Assembly (NCBI GenBank): GCA_031761405.1
Contig: JASEVX010000011.1
Coordinates: 20,363,996-20,427,995, forward strand
DNA: 64,000 nucleotides
Direction: 5' to 3'
Origin: Serripes groenlandicus
Lineage: Eukaryota; Mollusca; Bivalvia; Cardiida; Cardiidae
Shown: positions 10,131 to 20,291 of the stretch, one piece after another
How positions within the stretch are numbered: the stretch's first letter is position 1
Layout of the letters: each line of letters starts with the position of its first letter
Translations under genes and position numbers: made by a program
Notes under the pieces: model-generated
Databases searched by the model: none
The model's input: only the letters and a program-made list of their open reading frames with translations
What the model was told of the DNA's origin: nothing

Positions 10131-10840
10131 AGCTCTACTGGCCAAAGGCCAGAAGGGCTTATGTCGTGGCGATTTGTCTGTCGTCCGTGCGTGCGTGCGT
10201 GCGTGCGTCCGTCCGTCCGTCCGTCCGTCCGTCCGTAAACAATTTCTTGTTAACACGATACAGTCTTCACTTTTGATTGTATCTCAACCAAACTTATACA
10301 GTAGTTAGAGCTCCATGAGAGCTCGGTTTCTTTCGAAAACCAACCAGATCAGCCCATGCATGACTGGATTATGGCCCTTGAAATGGTCAAAATTGCTATA
10401 AAAGAGCTTGTTAACACGATACAGTCTTCACTTTTGATTGTATCTCAACTGAACTTATACAGTAGTTAGATATCTATGAGAACTCGGTTCCTTTCGAAAA
10501 CCAGCCAGATCCGCCTCTGCATGACTGGATTATGGCCCTTGAAATTGTTCAAATTGCTATAATTGAGCATGTGAACACAATAGAGGCTCTATTTACTATC
10601 TGATCTTCACCAAACTTAAGTAGTTAAATATTGATGAGAGCTTGGTTCCTTTTGAAAACCAGCCAGATCCGGCAAGACTGGATTATGGCCCATGAAATTG
10701 TAAAAATTGCTATAATACATCTTGTGAACACAAAAGAGCCTCCATTTACTATCCGATCTTCACCATACATACATGCTCTGGATTGAAAATGAGCAAAGAA
10801 CCATACCAGTAGAGCATAGGCCCTCATGGGCCTCTTGTTT
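10131..10840 (+). mobile_element. RCE with about four 165-bp cores, complete
   Basis: The 5' end is AGCTCTACTGGCCAAAGGCC. A microsatellite (GTGC then GTCC repeats, about 10188-10236) is followed by about four increasingly diverged core repeats near 165 bp containing CTTGTTAACACGATACAGTC. The 3' end is a GGCCC-TCAT-GGGCC hairpin followed by TCTTGTTT. This is the pearl/DINE-like layout known for non-autonomous Helentrons. Confidence 0.8.
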
Positions 10841-11010
10841 AATAAATCTTCGTTAAAAATTGAAAAAAATATTTGTGAGAGCCATAGAGACCAGTTTAAC
10901 CGCATTCCTTTTAAGTTTGCTCAGTAAACAACTGACAAGGCAAAATTGTGGAAACTTAAAGGCGAAAACAGGAAAAAATATCTTTAAATAAAGGTATAAT
11001 TCCTGAACAA

Positions 11011-11140
11011 AACTTAATACATTGTGACTAAAGGAGAAACTACTCATCTCAAGCAATTTCTCCTTTTGCCACAATTATTTGAAAAGTCATCTGATGCAGA
11101 GGCATCAGAACTTGCATCTATATGAGGGAAAGGGTTTAAA
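11011..11140 (-). mobile_element. TM1 MITE, right half
   Basis: ACATTGTGACTAAAGGAGAA, CAATTTCTCCTTTTGCCAC and TATATGAGGGAAAGGGTTT mark a truncated copy. Confidence 0.65.
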
Positions 11141-11404
11141 TTTAATAGATAGGTTGAAAACCAATACTGCATTTCTGATAGTCGGATTTCTTTATTAATA
11201 TACTCTTGTTGTTTATATTAATTCATATTGTCAAAATAGAAAAATCAATTTACCTTTGATAAATAATAAATAATTTAAATGTTTCCACTCGATGAATGAT
11301 TAAATTGATAAGAAATGGGTGAATAAAACATAAGTATAATGAACGAGCCCCTTTCCATAAAGACCAAATCTCCAACAGAGGGAAATATTAGGAATCTCTC
11401 TAAA

Positions 11405-11635
11405 TTAACCCTTTCCCTCATATAGACGCTTTCTGATGCCTCTGCAGCAGACGGATTTTTGAAAACATAGTGACAAAAGAAGAAATTGCTCAAAACAAGC
11501 AATTTCTCCTTTTGCCACAATGTTTTCCACTTTTAGTCATAGGTTATCCATTCAATTATAGAGTTTTTTTGATTTTTTGACAAAATAGGTTCAAAGTCGT
11601 CTGCTGCAGAATTGTCGTATGAGGGAAAGTGTTAA
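11405..11635 (+). mobile_element. TM1 MITE, full length
   Basis: TTAACCCTTTCCCTCATATA to ATGAGGGAAAGTGTTAA with TTAA on both sides. The centre is GCTCAAAACAAGC. Confidence 0.92.
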
Positions 11636-11697
11636 CATTTTAGCTTAGAAACATTACAAGAAGAAGGATATAGTAATAATGTTTGCTATAAACATGT

Positions 11698-12236
11698 TTA
11701 ACCCTTTCCCTAATACGTACAGACACATTTTGACGCCCCTGATGTAAAAGACATTTTTTTTTTAGACAAACGTAGAAAATGCTCATGATGAGCAATTTCT
11801 TCTTTGCCACAAAGTTTTCATCTCTATACAGCCGAGCCCCGGTAGCTCAGTCGGTAGCGACGCAGGCTGTCAATCCAGGGGTTGTGAGTTTGAATCTCGG
11901 CTCGGCCAACTTTCTTTCCGACGATTGACAAAAGTCAATGCGACATGCGTCATTCGTCTTCCACCAACGGGCTAAGTCTATGTGGGAAAGCAGCCAGTTG
12001 CTTGGGAAGATTGTTGTGTGGAGTACTGGTGTGAGAAAACCAGGAAATGCATGAGTAGGTGAACTGGCCGCCGTGATATAACTGAGAAATTGTTAAAAAC
12101 GGCGTTAAACCCCAATCAATCAATCAATAATCTCTATACAAGTGTTTTACTTTCAGTTACAGGGATTTTACATAGTCTTGTAAAGATGTTTTGAAAGAGG
12201 ACTGCTGTAGATTTTTTGTATGAAGGAGAGGGTTAA
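11698..12236 (+). mobile_element. Old TM1 MITE split by a SINE-A
   Basis: TTAACCCTTTCCCTAATACG at the left and GAAGGAGAGGGTTAA at the right. The copy is interrupted at ATCTCTATACA by the SINE at 11831-12129; rejoining the flanks restores the TM1 order, so the SINE is younger. Confidence 0.85.
11831..12129 (+). mobile_element. SINE-A, full length with 11-bp target duplication
   Basis: Flanked by perfect ATCTCTATACA repeats at 11820-11830 and 12130-12140, which fix the 299-bp element exactly. Order: tRNA-like head (GGTAGCTCAGTCGGTAGCG; GAGTTTGAATCTCGG as B-box region), a body with CATGCGTCATTCGTCTTCCA, then the tail CGGCGTTAAACCCCAATCAA with ATCA repeats. This is the reference copy for the family here. 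Confidence 0.95.
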
Positions 12237-12377
12237 TTGTGTCTGCAAATATCGATAACATAAATCAAATCTATAGTATTTTTTTTAGAAATGTGATCAT
12301 GGCAACATTGAAGTGTCACGTTATTATTAATTGTTTATTTTATCTTAATTATTATATTTCAAATCATTACAAAAATC

Positions 12378-12625
12378 TGCAGCAGTCAACTGAAAAATGG
12401 AAAAAGGTAGAAAATCTCTTTAACCCTTTCCCTCAAACAACAATTCTGCAGCAGACGACTTTGAACATATTTTGTCAAAAGATGGAAAAGGGTTAAAAGA
12501 AAATATTATTATTGAAAAGAGTTGAAAACAATGTGGCAAAAAAAAGAGAAATAGATCATATTGACCAATTACTATTTTGTCTTCAATGTTTTCAATTGTC
12601 ATCTGCTTCAGATGCGCCATAATGG
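12378..12625 (-). mobile_element. Old TM1 MITE hosting a minimal TM1
   Basis: CTGCAGCAGTCAACTG, AAAGAGTTGAAAACAATGTG and TCATCTGCTTCAGATGCGCC are old TM1 parts on both sides of 12420-12496. Confidence 0.65.
12420..12496 (-). mobile_element. 77-bp internally deleted TM1
   Basis: TTAACCCTTTCCCTCAAACA at the left and GATGGAAAAGGGTTAA at the right. Only one end region and the opposite tip remain; the whole central hairpin is missing. It sits at a TTAA of an older TM1, which shows that both ends were mobilised. Confidence 0.85.
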
Positions 12626-12768
12626 GTCACAGGTGTGATAGATCAAAAATCAATGATATTTGATCAGCAGTGTTACAGAACATAACACTAACAGTTATCT
12701 AATAAATATCAGCAACACGGCACACCTATAGTACTGGCTTTTAACACCCAATTTCTCTCTTCAACCCT

Positions 12769-12983
12769 TTAACCCTTTCCCTCATACGACAATTCTGCAG
12801 CAGATGACTTTGAACGTATTTTGTCAAAACATAGAAAATCTCTATAATTGAATGGATGACCTATGACAAAAAGTGGAAAACATTGTGGCAAAAGGAGAAA
12901 TTGCACGTTTTGTGCAATTTCTTCTTTCGTCACTATGTTTTCAAAAAGCTGTCTGCTGCAGAGGCGTCAGAAAGCGTCTATAT
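12769..12983 (-). mobile_element. TM1 MITE, right tip lost
   Basis: TTAACCCTTTCCCTCATACG to AAAGCGTCTATAT, where it runs straight into an old '+' TM1. The centre is GCACGTTTTGTGC. Confidence 0.88.
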
Positions 12984-13181
12984 ATTCCCACATACATACG
13001 CTTTCTGATGCCTCTGCAGCAGTTGACATTTGAAAACATATAAATGATCAATTTCTCCTTTAGCCACAATGTTTTCAACTTTATTCAATCATTAACCTTT
13101 CATTTACTGATCTTTTTTCATATTTTTGACTAGATGTTTTCAAATATTTTGCTTCAGATATAAAAGTATGTGGGAAAGGAT
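12984..13181 (+). mobile_element. TM1 MITE, old copy abutting the previous one
   Basis: TTCCCACATACATACGCTTT, CCTCTGCAGCAGTTGACATT and AAGTATGTGGGAAAGGATTT, in old-subfamily order. Confidence 0.75.
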
Positions 13182-13214
13182 TTAGCTCTTTTTAAACCTA
13201 TGGGCTTTTATTTT

Positions 13215-13367
13215 AGCTCACCTGTGCACAAAGTACTTAAGGTGAGCTATAATTGTGATCACTCAACGTCCGACCGTCTTCTGTTCAAACCTAATTTTGA
13301 AACTACTGGTCTGATTTCAAAATAAATTCGCAGGAATATTCCCTAGAAGGACCTCATACAAAATTGT
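13215..13367 (+). mobile_element. RCE 5' portion
   Basis: AGCTCACCTGTGCACAAAGT with GGTGAGCT as inverted partner, then TGTGATCACTCAACGTCCGA. The element is cut by a TM1 at 13368; no matching 3' end was found, so it is truncated. Confidence 0.65.
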
Positions 13368-13545
13368 TTAACCCTTCTCCTCATATTGACGCTTTCTGAT
13401 GCCTCTGCAGCAGACAGCTTTTTGAAAACATAGTGACAAAAGAAGAAATTAATCAAAACGAGCAACTTCTCCTTTTGTCACAATGTTTTCCACTTTTAGT
13501 CATTATAGGTTATCCATTCAATTATACAGATTTTCTATTTTTTGC
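13368..13545 (+). mobile_element. TM1 MITE, right quarter lost
   Basis: TTAACCCTTCTCCTCATATT to GATTTTCTATTTTTTG; the remainder is replaced by SINE-B sequence. Confidence 0.8.
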
Positions 13546-13745
13546 TTGGGTTTGATCCCCGGACGGATCATTTCAAAGACTTTAAAATGGTAGTAATGGC
13601 TCTCCCTCATTGGTGCTCAGGGTTGTGGGGTTAGCATTTTGACCGACTCACTGGTGTCAGAATAAATGGACCAGTAGCACCTGAGGAAATGCTGTGAACA
13701 ATTGTTAAAGACAGGCCTAAAGCACCATACAAACAAACAAAAAAC
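13546..13745 (+). mobile_element. SINE-B, 5'-truncated
   Basis: Begins at the B-box (GGGTTTGATCCCCGGACGG), followed by GGTAGTAATGGCTCTCCCTC, AATAAATGGACCAGTAG and a decayed tail. The A-box half is absent. Confidence 0.75.
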
Positions 13746-13987
13746 AAAATAGAAGCTGCTGTGATTTTTGATACATTTATTAAGTTTCCATTGACACCTC
13801 AGAACGGTTCTCTGGAAGACCCAGAACGGTTTCTGCATCTTATCATTTAATTCCTTGTTTTTTTTCCATGGTTTTTCCCTGTATTTTCCGTGTATTTTTG
13901 TTTTTTGTGATAATCAGGTCCCCGGAAAATCTACTGACCAGTTTACTTCTCCTAAGTATATCCAGTCCTCTCGCAGCCTATATTGCT

Positions 13988-14257
13988 TGTTTACCACCTT
14001 GGTGGCGTAGTAGTAGAGTGTCCACCTTGGGAGCAGGAGGACACAGGTATGATTCCCCGGCTGGGTCATACCATTTAATCTTTTAAAAATGGAAGTGAGG
14101 GCTGCCCTCTTAGGTGGTCAGGGCTACGGGTTATTATTACGAGTGACTGGCTGGTGTCAGGATAAACGGACCAGTACAATTGGTGGCTTACCAAGGAAAA
14201 GGCCTGATATAACTTAAAAATTGTGTAAAGCAGCGTAAAACACTAATCAATCAATCA
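13988..14257 (+). mobile_element. SINE-B, full length with 8-bp target duplication
   Basis: ATATTGCT at 13980-13987 and 14258-14265 brackets a 270-bp element. The head is CTTGGTGGCGTAGTAGTAGA, with ATGATTCCCCGGCTGGG as B-box region; the body has ACTGGCTGGTGTCAGGATAA and the tail AGCAGCGTAAAACACTAATC. Confidence 0.9.
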
Positions 14258-14353
14258 ATATTGCTAGCTTTTTTCTCATTCATTAATTATGTGGCAAAGA
14301 TAAAAAATAAAGGAACTTTTCAAAAATGATAATGGTTGTAGGAAATCAGCAGG

Positions 14354-14573
14354 TTAACCCTTTCCCTCATATAGACGCTTTCTGACGCCTCTGCAGCGGA
14401 CAGCTTTTTGAAAACATAGTAACAAAAGAAGAAATTGCACAAAACGTGCAATTTCTCCTTTTGGCACAATTTTAGTCATAGGTTATCCATTCAATTATAG
14501 AGATTTTCCATTATTTGACAAAATATGTTCAAAGTCGTCTGCTGCAAAATTGTCGTATGAGGGAAAGGGTTAA
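14354..14573 (+). mobile_element. TM1 MITE, nearly complete
   Basis: TTAA-bounded, with ends CCCTTTCCCTCATA/TATGAGGGAAAGGG. A small deletion removes ATGTTTTCCAC after GGCACAA. The central arms are GCAC/GTGC. Confidence 0.92.
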
Positions 14574-14748
14574 GGATTAACTCTTTCCCACATCTGTAAC
14601 AGACGACTTTGGAAACATAGTGACAAAAGGGGAAATTGCTCATCATGAGCAATTTTCTCCTTTTGTCACAATGTTTTCAACTCTATTAAATGTTTTAACT
14701 CTCAATTCAGGATGTTTTTCATACCTTAAATTGCAGCCAATAATTTTT

Positions 14749-16664
14749 AGCTCCACTGGCTGAAAGCTATTTAAAGGCGAATTGTCTGTAATGTGCGTGC
14801 ATGTGTCAACATTTTGCTTAAGATTACTTCTTCTCCCTAAATTTACCACTTGGCCAATTATGAAAACTTAAAAAATCTTCACCTCCGAAAGTGTCCTTGG
14901 GTGACCGACCCTCTATCAGGTTTTGATGAAAACAGGGGGCAGGGATTTTTTCGTCTTCTATGGCTATAGTGAAAACTTAAATATTCTTCTCCTCCGAAAG
15001 TGTCTGGATGATTTTCAAATAATTTAGTAGAAATGTAACCCTGCGAAATGAAATTCATGAAATCATGAATTAATTTTCATACCTTTTAAGGATTGTTCAT
15101 GAACCACTCTTTATCAGTTCTTGAGTTACGTTCATCAACTTATGGACATGAACAGTCCTTGAAGTCTTTTCTTGAACAGTTCATGAATAGTTGAAGAACA
15201 TGTCGATTGATTCAAGAAAATGTCCAAGTTCTTAAAATGTTCATAAACTGACATCATGAATGGTTCAAGACCAGTTTAAAAATATTTCAAGTTCTTAAAA
15301 TGTTCATGAGTTCACTTCAATACTGGTTTAAGGACAGTTGAACAATTTGTCAAGTTCTTAAAAGGTGCATGAATTGACTTTAAAACTGGTTTAGGAACAG
15401 TTGTAGAATTTGTTGAGTTCTTAAAATGTGCCTGGATTGACTTCAATTCTGGTTTAAGAACAGTTGAAGAACTGGACTTGAATTTGAAATATACCAAGGG
15501 AGTTAACTCTAGCATAAAACACAGGAACTCTTCAAAAAGAAGTAAGTAATGTTTACTACTTCCTTTACTCTTTTGGTGGGAGAAATATGTTGTGGTTCAA
15601 AGGCACAGAGAAGATTTTTGTGATTTCTTATGAACAACTTGATTGGTACATTTGGTAAATGTCTTAAATGTTACATTGTTTAATAAATTATCAAATTGTA
15701 TTGTGCTATGTCATAAACAACATCTTTATATTGGTGATTTATTAAAGTATCACATTGCCACATGTATGGAAGAGGCCATGCCTTCATACAGTAAGTGTGT
15801 AGCACATCTTTTAAAAGTTGTGATTTACAGTAACTGTTATTGTTCAATTATAAGTTCTTTTTCAAGTCAATTTACGTTAATATTTTTTTTAAATGATATG
15901 TAACTTTGTTTGAGGACAAAAATTATAAATTTCAAGGATGTTCAAGAACTGGTCATGAACTGTTCACAAACTGTTCATGAACTGTTCACAAACTGTTCAT
16001 GAACTGTTCATGAATAATTTGAGGCATGATTTCATTGAGGTCTCAAAGGATATTCAAGAACTGTTCATGACTAGTTTAAGGCATCATTTTCAGTTCATGA
16101 ACTTTAAAAAAAGAAAGAATTTGTGTTCATGAAAAGTCCTTGAAATGCCTGGAAGTACAAATGAGACATTAAAATATAGAGGGAAAATGGTTCATGAATA
16201 GTTCAAGTACCGGCACTTTATTGTTGTTTTTGAACTGTTCATTAATACATCATGGACAACTGATCATGAACCTTTCAAGAACTGTTTATGATCTACTGTT
16301 CATGAACACTTTTTTAAAGAACTGATCAAGGATTTGTCTCATTTGTACTTCCAGGCATTTCAAGAATCTTTCATGATAATGGATGTGAACCAGTCATGAA
16401 TTTTTCAAGAATAATTCATAAACTGTAACTGATCACTTCGCAGGGGTGAATCCTTGGGACTTGTCTCTCTATCAGATAATGAGATTCCACCAAGCCATGT
16501 TGATTGTTCTTAAATATGGCTGCCAGGGGCCGGGGCTGTAAGCCTTATATTGGCTTTAGTGAAAACTTTAAAAATCTTCTCCTCCCAAACTATTTGGCCG
16601 TTTTTCAACGGAGATTTAATTTTTGCCTAAAGGCAGTGGAGCAATACTGCCCCTCTTGGTCCTC
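14749..16664 (+). mobile_element. RCE interrupted by STR-2
   Basis: The 5' end is AGCTCCACTGGCTGAAAGCT; core sequence follows (ATCTTCACCTCCGAAAGTGT, GATTTTCAAATAATTTAGTA). After the insertion it resumes at CTTGGGACTTGTCTCTCTAT and ends CAATACTGCCCCTCTTGG. Cores match those of the element at 49751-51192. Confidence 0.75.
15039..16445. mobile_element. STR-2: 1.4-kb element with CCCTGCGAA ends and GTTCATGAAC arrays
   Basis: Inverted termini CCCTGCGAAATGA (left) and TCACTTCGCAGGG (right) bound a segment filled with subterminal motifs, GTTCATGAAC and GTTCAAGAAC in both orientations. A 63-bp tandem block of four units (15231-15479) starts GTTCTTAAAATGTTCAT. The host RCE core is interrupted where its consensus reads GTAGAAATGTTCCTTGGG. 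No transposase frame is present. The layout and the CCC-N-CGAA ends resemble STR-1. The target duplication is unclear. Confidence 0.7.
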
Positions 16665-16740
16665 CAGATTTGTTGTATGTGGGAAAGGGTTGAATGGTTC
16701 ACCATTTATTCGAAACAAAACACTATAACCGGTCTGCTTT

Positions 16741-16915
16741 CTAACCTGAGAAGGTACAAAAATGTTGATAACTGGAAAATTGAAAGTATGTTTTTGTTAC
16801 ACGGGTAAAAAAAAAAAGGTTAAAAGGAGATTTTTCCTCATATTGACTAGTTACTCCTTTTCCAGCAATATGTTCAAAATTTGTCTGCCTAAATGCATGG
16901 CATAAAATGTTCTCT
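16741..16915 (-). mobile_element. TM1 MITE, old fragment
   Basis: AAAGGAGATTTTTCCTCATA, TACTCCTTTTCCAGCAATAT and TTTGTCTGCC give a weak but ordered match. Confidence 0.4.
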
Positions 16916-17188
16916 GTATCCATGCAAAGGTTAAAAAGGTTTTTGTTCCAAATTGTTGAATATCTGGAATTCTTCGGAGAGATTTTGATTAGATTCCAAT
17001 TTATGTCAACAGTCTTGAGTGCACAGTTTTGGAATTCAGCTTATAAAGTATTTTACCACCTCTTTTGACCAGAAAACTCTCTGAAAATTAAATGTTATTC
17101 ACATACATCAAATCTACAGAATCTGACTGAAAATGCATAGGAAAAAAATCTAAAAAAAAATCTTTGCAAATGAACTATAATTATTTAA

Positions 17189-17409
17189 TTAGCCCTTTCC
17201 CTCATACGACAATTCTGCAGATGACTCTGAACATATTTTGTCAAAACATAGAAAAACTCTTTAATTGAATGGATAACCTTTGACTAAAAGTGAAAAGTAT
17301 TGTGGCAAAAGGAGAAATTGCTTGTTTTGAACAATTTCTTCTTTTGTCGATATGTTTTTAAAAAGCCGTCTGCTGCAGAGGCGTCAGAAAGCGTCTATAT
17401 GAGGGAAAA
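17189..17409 (-). mobile_element. TM1 MITE, right tip eroded
   Basis: TTAGCCCTTTCCCTCATACG to TATATGAGGGAAAATTTC. The left target reads TTAG rather than TTAA, as does the copy at 34707. Confidence 0.88.
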
Positions 17410-17626
17410 TTTCATCAACAATTCTTAAACAGTTACATTTATTTCTCCTTTACTCTGTCCTTGACATTCCCCTTTTTTCACCATATTTCTAATCTAAAAT
17501 AAATTGCTACTTCTGTTTGTCTTAAAGAATACTGTATAACATGTAACTTCATTGTTAAAAAGTTTATTGTATCCATATAAATTCCCCTCAATATTGCAAT
17601 TTTAGACACACTTAAATGTTAACCAT

Positions 17627-17790
17627 AAATCAAATCTGCAGCAGAATAAAACATGGAAAATCCATAAAAGTTAAGTAAACATCATAAAGCATAATTATTT
17701 AACAAATTGTAGAAAAATGAGAAATTAATAAGTATTATTTTTTCTTTTTCCTCAATGTTTCAAAGTTGTCTGCTGCCATTGTGTGAACTA
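17627..17790 (-). mobile_element. TM1 MITE, old
   Basis: AATCTGCAGCAGAATAAAAC, ATGGAAAATCCATAAAAG and TTGTCTGCTGCCATTGTG follow old TM1 order without clear ends. Confidence 0.5.
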
Positions 17791-18022
17791 TTGTTTCCCA
17801 TGGGATTGTTTTGACATTTAGAAATGTCGCGATCACACCATAGAAAATCCTGTAGAGGTCAGCGCCAAATAAAATGACAATCAATGCAACTTTTTTTTTA
17901 TGTGTTTTATAAAACCAATTCATGAAATGGTTCTACACATGGGGAGATGAATTTGAGCGGAAAATAATAGTCTTTCTCCTGGGAAATCATAATTGTTTTA
18001 ATCCACAGCCTTTTCTTGACAC

Positions 18023-18252
18023 TTAACCCTTTTCCTCATACGACAATTCTGCAGCAGACGACTTTGGACGTATTTTGTCAAAACATAGAAAATCTCCATA
18101 ATTAAATGGATAACCTATGACTAAAAGTGGAAAACATTGTGGCAAAAGGAGAAATTGCACGTTTTGTGCAATTTCTTCTTTTGTCACTATGTTTTCAAAA
18201 AGCCGTCTGCTGCAGAGGCGTCAGAAAACGTCTATATGAGGGAAAGGGTTAA
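18023..18252 (-). mobile_element. TM1 MITE, full length
   Basis: TTAACCCTTTTCCTCATACG to TATGAGGGAAAGGGTTAA, 230 bp, TTAA on both sides, GCACGTTTTGTGC centre. It abuts an FB element. Confidence 0.93.
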
Positions 18253-18255
18253 CAC

Positions 18256-18470
18256 AGAGCTCTAGATTATAAGGAGCAATTCTCATGCTCTAAAATCCTT
18301 ATTTGACCTCTAAAACCTATGTTGTGGGTACTCAAAAGAATCGTCTCACTTCAAAAGAATCGTCTCAGTGAGACGATTCTTTTGAGTACCCCACAACATA
18401 GGTTTTAATGAGTCCTTAGAGAGATATTATATAAGAAAAACCTTTTTACTCTTCCTTCACTTAAGGCCGA
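18256..18470. mobile_element. FB fold-back MITE
   Basis: The left end AGAGCTCTAGATTATAAGGA is inverted at the right as CTTCCTTCACTTAAGG. The centre is a long palindrome: GGGTACTCAAAAGAATCGTC against its inverse, with AGAATCGTCTCA duplicated once in the left arm. Confidence 0.75.
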
Positions 18471-18483
18471 TCACTTAACGAAA

Positions 18484-18528
18484 CTTTACTCAGAGTCCAC
18501 GATGTTGGTTTTCTCGCGGGACGGCTCA
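18484..18528 (+). mobile_element. F4 MITE right-end fragment
   Basis: TTACTCAGAGTCCACGATGT then TGGTTTTCTCGCGGGACGGC matches the right end of the F4 element at 20466-20703. Confidence 0.5.
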
Positions 18529-18561
18529 ATTTATGTTTCCGAAATGTTTGAGGTATTGCAC

Positions 18562-18760
18562 TCTTTTCAACAGATAGACACTTTCTGATGTACAGCAGAC
18601 GTCACTTTTGAAAACAGGGTGACAAAAGATATATCTCATGACTTGCAATTTTCTCTTTTCACGATTTATTTCAACTCCAGGTAATGATTATACTTTCATT
18701 TATTGAGATGTTTTGATAGATATTTTCAAAGGTATCTGTTGTATGTGGGAAGGGGTTGAA
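18562..18760 (+). mobile_element. TM1 MITE, old
   Basis: AGATAGACACTTTCTGATG, TTTTGAAAACAGGGTGACAA and TGTATGTGGGAAGGGGTTGA, complete in order but diverged. Confidence 0.7.
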
Positions 18761-18909
18761 AATTGAGTTCATGGGTTCTCAAAATTATGTTTGAGGTATC
18801 ACACTTTGTTTTAACCATTTTCCACGCATTGACACTTTCGGCAAGATGCCTGTGCAGCGGACGACTTTTGAAAATAGGGTGACAAAAGAAGAACTTGTTC
18901 AACTCTATG

Positions 18910-19280
18910 CAGGGGTTTAACCCTTTCCCTCATACGACAATTCTGCAGCAGACGACATTGAACAACATATTTTGTCAAAACATAGAAAATCTCTATAATT
19001 GAATGGATAACCTATGACTAAAAGTGGAAAACATTGTGGCAAAATTCTTCTTTTGTCACTATATTTTCAAAAAGCCGTCTGCAGAGGTGTCAGAAAGCGT
19101 CTATATGAGGGAAAGGGTTAATTTTGTTTTGGAGAAGCAGTATAATAATTGAAAGTAGGCGAGTGTTTTGGGAGTAACTCCCCAAGTAAGGGTAAAGGAA
19201 ATTCTGTTAAAGTAGTCCGGTAAAGATGCTTTAGTACATGGGAAATTTACCCGGCTACCGGGTCATTTTTGAAACCCCTG
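18910..19280. mobile_element. hAT-like MITE with CAGGGGTTT ends, split by TM1
   Basis: The left end CAGGGGTTT and right end AAACCCCTG are inverted. TCTATGCA follows the right end and TCTATG precedes the left end, consistent with an 8-bp hAT target duplication that overlaps the terminus. A young TM1 is inserted at TTAA just inside the left terminus. Confidence 0.65.
18917..19121 (-). mobile_element. TM1 MITE, innermost of three levels
   Basis: TTAACCCTTTCCCTCATACG to ATGAGGGAAAGGGTTAA. About 20 bp of the central hairpin is deleted (GTGGCAAAATTCTTC). Confidence 0.92.
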
Positions 19281-19376
19281 TCTATGCAATGATTATACTT
19301 TCATTTTAATATTGAGATGTTTTGATAGTTTTGCAAAGTCGTCTGCTGTAGCTTCTGTATTGGGAAAAGGAAGACT

Positions 19377-19896
19377 TTAACCCTTTCTCTCATATAGACG
19401 CTTTCTGATGCCTCTGCAGCTGCGACAGCTTTTTCGAAACATAGTGACAACAGAAGAAATTGCTCAAAACAAGCAATTTCTCCTTTTTCCACGATGTTTT
19501 CCACCTTTAGTCATAGGTTATGCATTTAATTATACAGGTTTTCTGTTTTTTTGGCCGGATTGCTTAAGCAATTCCGGTCTATAGATTGGCGATGTCCGTC
19601 TGTCTGTCTGTCCGTCAACATTTTGGTTAAAGTTTTAGGTTAGGCAAAATGGTTAAACTTTCTGGTTAAGCAAAATCTCAGCACAAGAAAGGGTTGCAAA
19701 CTTGAAACTTTGCCTGAAGGTAACCAGTAACAAGTTCTATTGATTTCTATTGTTACTTTGACCTTGACCTTAGTTTGTCGATTTTCAAGGTCAAATTGCC
19801 GACAATCCGGCCTTACCGTCTTCAGCGGTTTCTTGTTTACAAAATATGTTCAAAGTAGCCTCAAGTGCAGAATTGTCGTATCAGGGAAAAGGTTAA
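19377..19896 (+). mobile_element. TM1 MITE opened by a nested RCE
   Basis: TTAACCCTTTCTCTCATATA to GGTTTTCTGTTTTTTT at the left; ACAAAATATGTTCAAAGTAG to CAGGGAAAAGGTTAA at the right. The RCE between is 19553-19838. Confidence 0.88.
19553..19838 (+). mobile_element. RCE, short complete copy of 286 bp
   Basis: Inserted in the T run of a TM1 (consensus TTTTTTGACAAAATATG) with no target duplication. The 5' end GGCCGGATTGCTTAAGCAAT is palindromic, a GTCT/GTCC microsatellite follows, and the 3' end is CCG-hairpin-CGG then TTTCTTGTTT. It has no tandem cores. Confidence 0.8.
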
Positions 19897-20291
19897 AAAT
19901 GGTAGTAATGGCTGCCCTCCTTGGTGCTCAGGGTTTGGGGTTTAACCCTTTCCCTCATATAGACGCTTTCCGACGCCTCTGCAGCAGACGGCTTTTTGAA
20001 AACATAGTAACAAAAGAAGAAATTGCACAAAACGTGCAATTTCTCCTTTTGTCACAATGTTTTCCACTTTTAGTCATAGGTTATCCATTCAATTATAGAG
20101 ATTTTCCATTAATTGACAAAATATGTTCAAAGTCATCTGCTGCAGAATTGTCGTATGAGGGAAAGGGTTAAGTCTAAGCAGACTATGACTGGTGGCAGGA
20201 TAAATTGACCAGTAGTGCTGGTAACTTACCCAGGAAACGTCCTGATATAACTGAAAATGTTTTGAAAGCGGCATAAAACACCAAACAATCA
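19897..20291 (+). mobile_element. SINE-B, 5'-truncated, interrupted by TM1
   Basis: ATGGTAGTAATGGCTGCCCT to CAGGGTTTGGGG, then after the TM1 it resumes with CTGGTGGCAGGATAAATTGA and ends AAAACACCAAACAATCAATC. Confidence 0.85.
19942..20171 (+). mobile_element. TM1 MITE, full length, inside SINE-B
   Basis: Exactly 230 bp, TTAA-bounded, perfect CCCTTTCCCTCATA termini, GCAC/GTGC centre. Being inside a SINE-B, it is younger than that SINE. Confidence 0.95.

Larger units (their letters stand above)
14577..16690 (+). mobile_element. Old TM1 MITE opened by a nested RCE
   Basis: TTAACTCTTTCCCACATCTG to TTGCAGCCAATAATTT on the left, and AGATTTGTTGTATGTGGGAA then AGGGTT on the right. The RCE at 14749-16664 lies between and itself carries STR-2, making three levels. 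Confidence 0.75.
18811..19374 (+). mobile_element. Old TM1 MITE hosting a hAT-like element
   Basis: TTAACCATTTTCCACGCATT at the left and GCAAAGTCGTCTGCTGTAGC with TTGGGAAAAGG at the right. It is interrupted after CAACTCTATG by the element at 18910-19280. Confidence 0.75.

Noticed and set aside
11831..11905. tRNA gene
   Set aside because: The A/B-box head is the 5' part of SINE-A. The acceptor stem does not pair and the full SINE with target duplication follows. The same reasoning applies to the heads at 4914, 54836 and 63297.
15312..15515. 67-residue minus-strand frame with repeated LKPVLKSI units
   Set aside because: Produced by four 63-bp tandem units of STR-2, where 63 is a multiple of 3; no coding constraint is visible.
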